The notes beneath the pieces were generated by a model. It ran no database searches and had not been told where the DNA came from. It worked only from the letters and a program-made list of their open reading frames with translations. From Ampelomyces quisqualis (taxonomy: Eukaryota; Ascomycota; Dothideomycetes; Pleosporales; Phaeosphaeriaceae): a stretch of DNA of 64,000 nt. Position numbers and translations under genes: made by a program. Location of the stretch: NCBI GenBank assembly GCA_018398575.1, contig JAGTXZ010000018.1, positions 1,426,001 through 1,490,000 of the forward strand, in the 5' to 3' direction. The stretch's first letter is position 1; every line of letters begins with the position of its first letter. This document shows positions 12,300-23,600 of this stretch, piece by piece.

Positions 12300-13224
12300 C
12301 GCCCGGATGCGAGCACCAACACTGACATCGCCGCTTGACTTTCTGACCTTGCTTTGATAGCCACCCATGATGGAGGCTGTTGTAACGGTACTTCTGCAGT
12401 TAGTGGAAGATTGCAGGCCGAGTGGAGAGGCGGAGTTGGAGGCGCAACGCCTCAGAGGTAGTTGGAACCCGTTAGCGCAACGGCTAGCGCCACCCGCCAG
12501 TACGGCTCAATCTTTCTTGCTGGTCGTTTAGATGGCACATTATCATCTTTCTTAGCACATCTGTGCTTTTGTGGTGTAACAAATTTGTTTTGGCCTGTAA
12601 CACGAAGAGCCATGTACGCAAACATAATCAAAGCCAAGTCCCGATAGAATGATTTTGAATGCTTCACCACTGCTACCGGTAAAGCTAATTCGGGATTAAT
12701 TGGCCATACCTTATGCCATCGTCCAACGCATCCCATCTACCTTTCAAACATGAAACAGAGGAAACTAGAGCAACTTGGGTGTATCCTAGAGCCCATGAGG
12801 CATCTAAAACGATTCAGAGTTCTAGCAGTCTCTGGCTGAGCTTAGGCTTACACTTGACCAACCGCCAATGATGGCTGGGCCTGGGGACTGCGGATGTCGT
12901 CGTTTCATTTTTTCGGTAAGTTAAAAACACTTCTAGCCAAAAAAAATCGTACGCTGATGCGGCTGATTGACAGATAAACCAGTTGCTTGAACGCGTGGAA
13001 AGGTCCCATTGCAAGTAGACAAATTCCCAGAGTAGCGTACTCGAGGCCGGGATTACATTGGAAGAGATTATGTTGGAGTATGTAGGGCTACCTAGACGTG
13101 GTGGCGGAGCAAACTGCGCCGATGCTGTATAAAGACAAGGCGAGGTCATTGCTGTGTGCAGTATCGTGGCCGTAAAAGCTGTTCTTTCTTTGCTGTTATA
13201 AGTCTAGATAAGCCCCAACGTCTC
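12300..13224. other. Intergenic region, no gene seen
   Basis: 925 bp between the acetyltransferase-like gene (whose promoter lies here) and the 3' end of the rhodopsin-domain gene. Short frames on the minus strand (for example around 12452-12736 and 12814-13149) show no family features and are probably chance. Confidence 0.45.
12439..12453. promoter_or_regulatory. 15-bp palindrome GAGGCG-N3-CGCCTC upstream of acetyltransferase-like gene
   Basis: Perfect inverted repeat GAGGCGCAACGCCTC about 140 bp upstream of the start codon at 12299. The arrangement of short G/C-rich half-sites around a 3-bp spacer is what fungal zinc-cluster regulators bind. A function is inference only. Confidence 0.25.
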
Positions 13225-14522
13225 TCAAACCGTATTTACTTGTTGCATTTCCACATTCCTTCCCGGTTCGACTTCTGAAGTGTCTTGACTAACCGTGCGG
13301 TCCATCTCCGCATCATCCAAAGTATCAAGCGCATCTGTGTCCATCTCGCTAATCTCGAAGACACTCCTCCTCCGACGCGATTTGGGTTTATACATGCGCT
13401 GGAACGGTTTTGTCTTGCTCGATTCTATCTTGCTTGTCAAGCTGCGGAAGAAAGTGATCACCACCGTCGAACCAGGAAGCAGTTTGAACGCCCTGGGAAA
13501 CGCTGGTATTCCCATCACCATGAAGCCAACGACACATTCCCAGATCGTAAAGATTGCAACGCCAGAGAAATGGTATGTTGAGTCTTCAGAGGTGACCAGG
13601 TGTACGAAGTAGACGGTGCGAGCCACACCAAAGGACCACGCGCTGCACGAGTCAAGGTCAGCTAAGCTGTGCCAATACAGACATCAGAAGAGTATCAACA
13701 CTTACCCAACACCAATGACGAATAACAGTGACAAGCCCCACTTCTTCTTCTTGCTCATGTTCAACTTCCAGATCATCCATTGCGGCAAGGCCAGAATAGT
13801 CGTGTCAGAGACGAAATTGATTACGCTGGTTGCGAAATTTTGTGCCTCAACATCCACGGTGCAAGTTCCGCCCTCGTAGAACAAGTCCCAGATCTTCTCC
13901 CGCGGCCAGCATCTGAATATCTCGGTGATCGTTGTGATGATGTAGTAGACGACGTTTGACCAGATCATCACGTGGAGCATCCAAAATGTGAAGTTTCGTT
14001 GACCTCTGGGCACAAAAATGCGCAGCCAGTTAGTAAGAATGGCGACTTTGATGCACATGGCGATCGGGCCGTAGAACACAGCAGCCATGTGGAGATGCTG
14101 CACACTATTAATTTATCCCTCTAGAATGAATTGATGGTGGACTAGACTGACATAAAGAATCGGCGGCATAGATTTCAGCTGAATATTCCACTGATGGGTC
14201 CACATGCCCGGAAGTCCGACAAGCTTCCAGCTCATATACATGATGCCAGAGAAGAGACCCTGCGACAAGGCTTAGCCGACGTTGCTCGTTGTAATTTTTA
14301 CAGAAGATCATGTACCAGTGCCGCAATCATCAGAACGTCCTCAACATGAAACCTTTTAGCGACAGTGCAGCTCATCACACGTGCCAGCACAGAAATCGTG
14401 GCAATGGCGCCACTGAATATGAGCCAGATATAACCGCTCGTATGCTGTCCGCCAGTGTTCACAAAGTCTGGGAACACTCCCAGCGGCGGCTGCATGGCCG
14501 GACCATCAAGATCGACGTCCAT
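13225..14522 (-). CDS. Rhodopsin-domain seven-TM integral membrane protein
   Basis: Four exons, complement(14316-14522), complement(14152-14259), complement(13706-14097), complement(13225-13642), with introns of 56, 54 and 63 bp, encode 374 residues. Features typical of the fungal rhodopsin-domain family (PF20684): an extracellular start, FHVEDVLMIAAL at the end of TM2, HLHMAAVFYGPIAMCIKVAIL, the loop with cysteine (GGTCTVDVEAQNFATSVINF), DTTILALPQWMIWKL, and a cytoplasmic basic/acidic tail with KSRRRRS and SEMDTDALDTLDDAEMD. The splice junctions were set by keeping those motifs in frame; the GTAAGT donor at 13705 and CAG acceptors are good. These proteins are common, mostly uncharacterised plasma-membrane proteins sometimes called Pth11- or SAT4-like, and are found both in and out of biosynthetic clusters. 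It is divergent from the oxoamine synthase gene. Confidence 0.82.
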
Positions 14523-15351
14523 TGTGAGGGCTATGATGGTGTATAGGTGGTTGCGACGAATCCCCACAAGTTGCAGGGCGTCGTGGTAGCGAAAGACCTC
14601 GATAGGATTCCAGATGATTCTTGTAAGATAAAGCGTAGAGTCGAATTTATCCGGGGTCGAATGCGAGATTAGACGTGATAGGTCGCACGTCCGGACGCGA
14701 GGGCCGTCAGAACTTTGATTCCCGTTGATCTCACGTAAATTGCTTATCATGTTGTGTAACCCAAGTATCTAGAACTATTTTCAGCGCGGAGCTGAACATG
14801 CTTGTACCGTACATGACAGCGGCTAAGATGGGCCTTGAACTGATTGGCGGGGACTACCGTAGGTACCACGGGGATCAAGAGGCCAATCAGACAGCGATAC
14901 TGGTCATACACTGTCATGCCCCGCGTTCTCAGTACCCTAATCGTACCCCTCGATGGTAGCAAGCCGGCAACCCTTACGCAATCCAGGCGGCATTTGGCAA
15001 GGTTACCTTAGCAAGATAGGATGGTTTGATTGTCGGACAAGCTACCACACGTGGGTATACCAGTAGCAGCATCTGGGTCCTGTGAAAAATTTCTCGGTAA
15101 CTCCAGGCAGGCAAAACCGGCAGTTCTTCCTAGCCAATCCAGATAGCTCTTTTTGCCTTCTTTGGGTGCAAGCACCTCATCTTACGGTTCTTCTTGACAA
15201 TCACCTTGAAGGATTTCAAATTCTACGGCCTCACACTTGAAATATAATCGCCGCAGATCCGCACGGATCATTCATTGTATCTGGGATATACGTGTGGCAC
15301 CCAAGTCAACCACTCTACTGGTAGTTGTTACCGTTATACCACCGAATCACC
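14523..15351. promoter_or_regulatory. Divergent promoter region (rhodopsin-domain gene / oxoamine synthase)
   Basis: 829 bp between two divergent start codons. It contains an AATATAAT TATA-like stretch at about 15239-15248, the palindrome at 15256-15269 and the palindrome CGTCCGGACG at 14688-14697. No coding potential was recognised. Confidence 0.45.
15256..15269. promoter_or_regulatory. CCG-N2-CGG palindrome (GATCCGCACGGATC), candidate zinc-cluster regulator site
   Basis: A perfect 14-bp inverted repeat 83 bp upstream of the oxoamine synthase start codon. Inverted CCG/CGG triplets are the classic target of Zn2Cys6 regulators, which often control fungal metabolite genes. I did not find an identical copy before the PKS, so cluster-wide use is unproven. 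Confidence 0.3.
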
Positions 15352-16899
15352 ATGGAGAGTCACTCTTCTAGTGGTGCTCTAAAGAAGCAGATTGAGGCTC
15401 AGCGTCTCCAACTGAATTCCACTTCAACCAAAAGTATTCCTGCTTTTTATCGCAATGTCGAAGAGGCGCTCGACTCGCGCCGCGCTACTCACTCTCTCTT
15501 TTCCATCCTCCAAAATAATTGGCAGACCAGCCTTGCGATCGACTTCTGCTCCAATGATTACCTCTCGTGGAATACAACCGGCTTGATCCGCAAAGCCTTC
15601 CTCGATGAGTTGGGCGCAAATCCTGGTTTCAGTGTCGCTGCTGGAGGTTCAAGAGTGATGGAAGGCAACTACGCGTACATCGAGGAAACTGAGCAGGAAA
15701 TCGCCACATGGCATGGTGCGCAAGCCGGACTGATTGTGAACTCGGCGTTTGACGCAAATGTGATGGTTTGGTCTGCGCTGCCGCGACCAGGCGATGTCAT
15801 AGTGTACGACAACCTCGTGCATGCAAGTACACATGAGGGCATGGAGCGTAGTCTTGCAATTCAAAAGACGGCTTTTGAGCACAATGATGTCAAGGCTTTT
15901 CGCAAGACACTGAACACAATCTTGGAATCTTCTCCCATGATCAAGCAAGGAAGACGGTCGATACTTGTAGCGGTTGAGTCTGTTTACAGTATGGAAGGCG
16001 ATGTTTGCCCGCTGCTTGAACTTGTGGAAATTGCGGAAGAGCTTTCAGGGGGCCTTGGAAACATACAGTTTGTGGTTGACGAGACGCATAGCGCGGGACT
16101 TTTTGGCCCAGATGGTGCGGGTCTGGTCTGCGAGCTGGCCTTGGAAGACGAGGTTGCAGTGAGACTGCACACATACTCGAAGGCGATGGGAGCCTGCGGA
16201 GGTACGACCACCACATCAACTCTTTGGACTGAATTTGCAGCTTATGCGGCCCTTTAGGAATCATTCTAGGAAACGCAACTATCAAGGCCGCGCTCATCAA
16301 TTTCGCACGCCCGAGTATCTATTCGGCGTCACCTTCTTTCCCATTCGTTGCAGCAATCCGTGCGGGTCATAATATGCTTGGTAGGCCCCAGGCTCGGGAG
16401 GCAAGTATATACCATGAGGCAAAACCTTGCATTCAACTAATATCACATGTAGGGTCAAGGAAAAATTCAACAATTAGCCCGGACATTCTTCGAATCGCTC
16501 ACTTCTCATCCGCTATGGGAACAAGCGCGGGATCGCGGTATTCTCGACGTGCCGCTTGCTAGCAACTGGGAGGAACGTCCATTCCTCACACATATCGTCC
16601 CCGTGTGGACGCGGCAAAACTACCTGTACTGGCTGTTGTTTCATTGCCTGACTGCGTCTTTCTTTGTACTTCCCGTCAAGCATCCGGTTGTACCTATCGG
16701 TCAAAGCAGACTTCGAGTCACGTTTCATGCAGCAAACACTGTTGCGCAAGTCGCTGGACTCGTGGAACAACTGTTCATATGGGTGCAGGAAGTCTTAGAC
16801 ATTGAAGAAGGACACAGTAAGCATCAAGCTACATCGGCAGCCAGAGAAGTGTATGCTTGGATGGCAAAGGAAGGTCTGACTGGGTTCGGATTAGTATAG
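15352..16899 (+). CDS. Alpha-oxoamine synthase (PLP-dependent, polyketide-releasing type)
   Basis: Three exons, 15352-16201, 16258-16400, 16453-16899, encode 479 residues of fold-type I PLP enzyme in the 8-amino-7-oxononanoate/serine-palmitoyl synthase family. Visible motifs: FCSNDYLSW, GSRVMEGN, the cofactor aspartate and histidine in VDETHSAG (D243, H246), the Schiff-base lysine in TYSKAMG (Lys277), and the C-terminal PVVPIGQSRLRVTFHAANT. The family condenses an amino acid with an acyl thioester and releases CO2. Standing 0.8 kb upstream of, and on the same strand as, a PKS lacking a release domain, it is the likely off-loading enzyme, as Fum8-, Alt4- and CuaB-type proteins are in their pathways. 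Intron 1 is 56-bp GT-AG. Intron 2 (52 bp) is best explained with a GC donor (GAG|GCAAGT) and branch CTAAT. All catalytic residues are present, so the enzyme looks functional; the amino-acid substrate cannot be read. Confidence 0.88.
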
Positions 16900-17681
16900 G
16901 CCGAGGGAAATTGTCAACTACACTTCCAAGGGAAAACCCTTTGACAAGCCATTCAAGTTGGCACAGGGCATGTGAATTGTCTGCCCGGACCAGGCTCCAT
17001 GTCGCATATCTCCCAAGAGTACAGGCACCCATTTCTGACACACGGCTATCAACCTCCGACGACTGAAATGTGTTGCGATCTCTGGTCCCGCAAGCGAGCT
17101 GACCGGACGAGGCAGACACGCAGAGTCCTTCTTATCATGTGTACGTGAATAGCCCGCGCTGCTGATTATAGATCTGCGGAAATGAAATGCCTAGGTTCAA
17201 CGTTCGAGTTTGCCACCCCGGAGGCTGACGAACTTCGGAGGGCTTCTTGTCCCGTCTTTCCAGCGCGGGCCGCGTTCGCGCTGATTGGTCGGGTATTACA
17301 CAGCGCCACGCGCCCCTAACGGTAAGCAGTTGACCCACCATCTCAGCCCCCAAGCAGCCACGCAGCGGACCCAAACGCCTGGGACTGCAAAATACACTAG
17401 CCAACTTGGTACCGCAAGTGCCGCTCACTAGAGTGAACGACAAGGATGTCTGCGCGACGACTTGAATCAAGGCAATTGACATCGAAGGAGAGCGAATCAG
17501 AAACTGTCTCAGATTCTGGTAGTTTTTGCTCGTATTTGTGGGAGGCGGCAGGCCGATTGATGTCGAGGACGCAAAGCGCTATAGAGACACAAATATATCT
17601 AGTCGAAACTTCAAGCTTGCGTAAGGTTGACTAGTAACCTCTTGTATCCTTCCACGAACACACCCACTACGACCAATCGTC
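16900..17681. promoter_or_regulatory. Intergenic region upstream of the PKS
   Basis: 782 bp holding the oxoamine synthase 3' end and the PKS promoter. An inverted CCAAT element (ATTGG) lies near 17283-17287 and a TATA-like AAATATATC near 17590, about 90 bp before the PKS start codon. No gene recognised. Confidence 0.45.
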
Positions 17682-20600
17682 ATGGAACCAATAGCGATTG
17701 TCGGACTAGCCTTCAAGCTTCCAGGAGGAGCAGAGAATGACTCCAGCCTATGGAACATACTCGAACAAGGGAAGAATGTAATGACGGTCTGGCCAAAATC
17801 ACGAACAAACATCGACGCATTCTACGACTCAAATACAGATCGAATGAACACGGTACGTGACAACTGCTTCATTGTGTAACCCGCCCATAGCTAAGATGCA
17901 ATTCAGGTACCGGCAAGAGGTGCACACTTTCTCCATGGAGACTTTACTGCTTTCGATGCGCCCTTTTTCTCCATCTCGAAGAGAGAAGCTACGGCCATGG
18001 ACCCTCAGCAGCGGATGCTACTCGAGACGACGTATCATGCATTGGAGGACGGTACGTTTGATAACCCCATCCCAGCTTGTGTAAATATCTTAATAAATCG
18101 CAGCGGGGATGCCAATCGAACATGTCGCAGGCACACAGACCGCCGTCTACGCAGGGTCCATGGAAACTGAATATCACAGGATGATATCCAAAGACCCAGA
18201 TGAAGCACTCCAACTTACCGGAACTGGAGTGTCTATATCAATCACTGCAAACAGGATAAGTTGGTTCTATGATCTTCAGGGCCCCAGTGTCCAGATCAAC
18301 ACTGCATGCTCTTCAAGTATGATAGGAATCGATTTGGCGTGCCAGTCGCTGCGATGTGGTCAGAGCTCAATGGTATGCTGATCCCACCATCTGTGCAGGT
18401 TCGTCAGCTAAACTCCCACAGGCGCTTGTTACAGGATCCAATCTACTGCTCAGCCCAGAGCTCTCGCTGTATCTCGCAAATCTCAACATGCTCTCGCCGG
18501 ACGGGATTTGTTGGAGCTACGACCACCGCGCAAACGGGTACAGTAGAGGAGAAGGCATCATAGTCCTCGTCCTCAAGACGCTGTCTGATGCCATCAGCGC
18601 GGGAGATAACATTCGCGCAGTCATTGCAGGGGCAGGATCGAATCAGGATGGTCGGACACCAGGGCTGACACAACCAAGTGCTAGTTCGCAGGAAGCTCTG
18701 ATTCGAAGTGTGTACCGCAGCGCTAATCTTGGTTTCGAGAAGACGCGCTACGTAGAAGGCCATGGTGAGTGCGAAATGTCTTTGATCGCTGTGTGTGGCT
18801 TACTCTACTAGGTACTGGAACGCAGGTCGGAGATGCGACTGAAATCAAAGCCATAGGTTCTGTTTTCCGATCATCGCGCTCTCGAAGCGCGCCGCTCTAT
18901 GTGTATGATCTTTTGTCACTTCCCATCCGCTCATGCTGAAACGATTAGGGGATCTGTGAAATCCAACGTTGGCCATCTAGAGGGTGGCAGTGGTTTGGCA
19001 GGCATTCTCAAATCTATTCTGATCCTTGAAAAGGGCATCATCCCACCCAACGCTCTGTTTGAGAAGCTGAATCCAAAGCTTCGGGCGGAGAGGAATAACA
19101 TCCAGGTAAGCCAGTCCTTTGTCACTGTACGACAAACCTGCTGAACCTTCCAGGTTCCCAAAACTTGCGTTGCATGGCCTAGTACAGGGCTCCGTCGGAT
19201 CTCTGTAAATTCATTCGGATTTGGCGGATCCAATGCACATGTCATCTTGGACGACGCATATCATACGCTGGAAGCCCTGAGTCTGAACAGCAATCTCCAA
19301 TCCATTCAAGATCCTGGTCTCATTGAGGAACCCGAGACTAACGGCGCTGCTCACAAAGAAACGACTCACAAAGAAACGACTCACAAATATACTAATGGTT
19401 TTTCTAGCACTGACAACACCAAAGGCTTCTCAACAACGGACGCAGAGGTCACTGGCCAGGATAGCAACGACATTTCAGTCTCTAATACAGAGGCCACTAC
19501 ACACTCTATGAATGGCCGCTCAGTCAACGGCACAGAGATCACTGCTCAAAATCCTAGTGCCTTCTCAGCGACAGACGCAGATTCCAATAACCAACCCACG
19601 AACGGTTTCCCAGCTACCGACTCAAGCAAGACAATTCCGCAGATCAAAATAGTCTCCGAACCCGCCAATAACGTAGCCTTCAGCCCCCCAGACGGGCCAA
19701 CCCTCCGCCACGACAACCTTGTCCCCACCACCCAACCCTCAGCTCCAGCAATCCCATCGCCCACAAAATATCACCTCCTCACCTTCTCAGCGCACAACGA
19801 TCCAACACTCAAGCGTGTTCTCGAACAATACAGTACATACTACGACGAGACCATGGCGCAATCACCCGAGAACCTCACAATCCTTGCACACACGCTCGCG
19901 ACGCGCCGCACCAAGATGACTATGCGGGCATTCAGCGTCACAGACGCGATTTTATCGTCCGAGGACATCGGGCTGGCGAAGTCCGAGTGCGTGCGTTCCG
20001 CGCTTGAAACGCGGGTGTGTTTTGTGTTCACGGGCCAGGGAGCGCAGTACGTCAACATGGGACTGGAATTGGTGCGCTACCCTGTTTTCCGGTCGATTCT
20101 TGAGGATGCAGATAGGATCTTGTCGGCGCTCGGGGCGGGGTGGGGGCTATTCGGTATGTTTTTTATTTGCTTGTTTGTCATATACTTGATCCATGTGGTT
20201 GAAAGATGGCTGACCCGATATGATGTAGAAAAACTTGAATCGGCGGATATTGTGCTACCGCAGTACTCGCAACCAATCTGCACGGTATTGCAGATTGGGT
20301 TGTTCGAACTCTTGTCAAGCTGCAATATTCGCCCAGAAGCTGTTATCGGCCATTCAAGCGGCGAAATCGCGGCTGCGTATGCAATCGGCGCGCTGACGCT
20401 TGAGGGGGCGTGTAAAGCTGCTTTCCACCGGGGCCGGCTGAGCGCAAAGTTGAAGGCCAGCGGGATAAAGGTGGGAGCGATGATGAGCGTCAACATTGCG
20501 GAGGGAAATGTTCAGGCTCTTTTGGACAAGGTGTTTCCTGACGCAAGCACGGATGTGCATGTGCATGTAGCGTGCGTGAATAGTCCTTCGAACGTCACGC

Positions 20601-23600
20601 TCGCTGGGAATGAAGAGTCTATCGATGTCTTGAAGACACATCTCGATGACGAGGATGTGTTTGCGCAGAAACTCAACACGGGTATGGCGTACCATACGCC
20701 TGTCATGCAGCTCATCGCAGACGAATATCTTGCTTCGCTGGGCATGCTCGACGCTCGGATACCCGGCGGCAACGGGACGGTGATGGTGTCAACGGTGACG
20801 GGACAGAAGATCCCTAGTATAACTGACCTTCTGAAAGGACAGTACTGGGTGGACAACTCCGTCTCGCCGGTGAGGTTCGTTGATGCGCTGCAGTATCTCA
20901 AACAAGCTGCGCCGAAGCTCGATGGCCTCAAGGAGATATCAGACTACATCGAAATAGGGCCGCACGGGGCTCTACGGCGCCCGATTCTCGAGACTCTGAG
21001 CCATCTGTCATCGGAGAAAGAGGCGCGGTATACGTCCGTTATGTCAAAGCGGGTTTCGCCGGTGAAATCGCTCATGGCAACTGCCGGCAAACTGTTCACG
21101 TACGGCCATGCCGTGAACATACCAGCTGTGAACCAGTCCATTGCTTCTTCGAAACAGGTACGGCTGAAGCTCCCGAAATACCCTTTCGACCACACTCGCA
21201 CGTACTGGTACGAATCCCGCCTTAGCCGTGACTGGCGCTTGCGCGGCCCTTCATCGCGCTCCGTCCTCGGTATACGAGCAGCAGATTGGAATCCCCTGGA
21301 ACCTCGCTGGCGCAAAACACTCTCCATTGACGAAACGCCGTGGTTTGCAGACCACGTCATTGACGGGTTGATTGTGCTGCCCGCCGCAGGGATCGTCGTG
21401 ATAGCCATGGAAGCTGTCAAAGCCATGGCAGAAGACCACCAAGTCATTGAAGGATTTCTAATCAAAGAAGCGAACTTTATGCGGCCGATAAGTATCCCCG
21501 AAGATGGAGATGGTGAATATGGCAGAACGGAGATCTCTACACGCCTACGGAGTCTGAGCAATGCGTATGAGCGCACATCTCTCCGGTACGAAGTCAAAGT
21601 TTACTCGACGAACGGCGAGGGCGATTGGACAGAGTGTTCTAAATTTATCATACACGCTGAACTTGTCAATCCAAGCGGCACGCAAGTCGATGCTGGCTTC
21701 GAAGCAAAAGCTCGACAGCAGGATTTTAACACCAAGTACGAGAATTCGAGTCGCGATTGCACGAAGCCAATTACCGTGCATGGGTTCTACAAGTGGTTGT
21801 TCAACCAAGGCTTGTGTCATGGCGAATCATTCCGGCTCTCAGAGAACATTGCGTGGGACGGAGCGGAAATATGTATCGCACACGTGCGGAACCCAGCGGA
21901 GCGATACGATGGCATCGTTCATCCCACTGTTCTCGACAATTGTCTGCAGATTTGCTGTGCCGCGCCGAGCGGGGGAATGACGAAGCAGGGCATGGCGACA
22001 ATTATCCCCAGTAGGTTGCGCGAAACGTGGATTTCTGCGACCGGCTGGCAGCGCCCTGAGACCTGTGGGATTCGCGTGCGGTCGCAGTCAAAATTGAATG
22101 CTACGGGGAGTGGGTTCGAGTCGTCGTTTGTGGCTTTGGCCGACGACGGGACTCTGCTTTGCCATGCGAAAGAGGCGGGCATGGCGGCTGTTGCGCACAG
22201 GGGGCAGATTGAAACAGAGCAGAAGAGATTGCTGCATGGGATCGAGTGGAAGCCGCAATTGAGTCTCCTTTCGACGCAGCAAGTTGGCGCCTACTGCAAG
22301 GCAGATGAGTATGCCGACGATGAGACGTTTGCTAGCGAGTATTGCGTCGAGCTGGAAGATACTGTACGACGTAGTCTCGAGGAGAATCTGGCTCATCTTC
22401 ACGCATCAATAACTCCCGAATCGCCTGGCCATTTTCAACACTTGGTATCATGGATCCAACGCCAACTATCCCAAAAACCACGTCAATCTGTAAACGAACC
22501 AGTCCTAGAAAGCACCGACGATATATTCACGCGCCTACGAACCACCCGACCCTCCTGGCGCATCTTCATCGAAGTCGCACAATCCCTCCCCTCAATCCTC
22601 AGCGGCGAGACAGACGTTCTCGATCTCCTCTTCACCTCACCCGTAGCCCAAGATTTCTACGACGACTTCTTCGCACGCACTTGCAACTACAAACTACGAT
22701 CCTATCTCGATCTAGCAATCCACCAGGCACCCAGCCAGCGCATCCTTGAAGTCGGATCTGGTACGGGGGGCATGACAAATCAAATCCTGAGCATGCTGCG
22801 CCAAATCGAGGAACGAACCGGTGGCACTGCATTCTCGGAATACGTCTACACAGACGTGTCGTCGGCGTACTTTGACGAAGCGCGGGAGCGCTTTGCAAGT
22901 GACGTTGAACGGATCAAGTTCAAAGTGCTCGATCTAGATCAGAATGTCGATGCCGCAATTGAGCCAGGCACATTCGACATGGTCCTCGCCGGGAGTGTGC
23001 TACACGCCACCAAGAACATCACACGCACTTTACGCAATCTGCGACGTGCGCTGAAACCTGGTGGAAAGTTGGTGATTTTGGAGATCACTGCACCCGAATG
23101 CTTCCTAATGGGTTTCGGGTTCGGTGTGTTTCCTGGGTGGTGGTGTGGTGAAGAAGAGGGGCGGAAGTGGTGCCCTACATTGACGGCGGAACAGTGGGAT
23201 GGATTGTTGAAAGAGACGGGTTTCTCGGGGAACGATTTGGTTGTTAGGGACTATAAGGATGACAGGGCGCACCAAGTTGCCGTCATCATTTCCACAGCGG
23301 AGGCGCCATTGCAAATTGATTCTACGGACTCGAGGATCGTGGTAGTTGCTGGGGAAGACGAGGTGCAGAATGAGCTGGCTTTGGAGCTGATCAACAAAGG
23401 CTTCGATGCTCCAGGGTATCAACCTGTGCTCGCAAAATTGGAACAGTTAGCAGAAATCGAGCTGGAACCGAGCGATCGGGTAATCTTCCTCGCCGACATA
23501 GGAGGTTTGATGCTGGCCAGTCATGCAGAGAACACTTTCAGATTGGTCCAAGGTTGGGTTCAGCAGGCAAAACAACTACTCTGGGTCACCGCATCCAACA

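Noticed and set aside
20944..21597. 217-codon minus-strand frame
   Set aside because: Antisense to the PKS between the AT and DH domains; no independent features.
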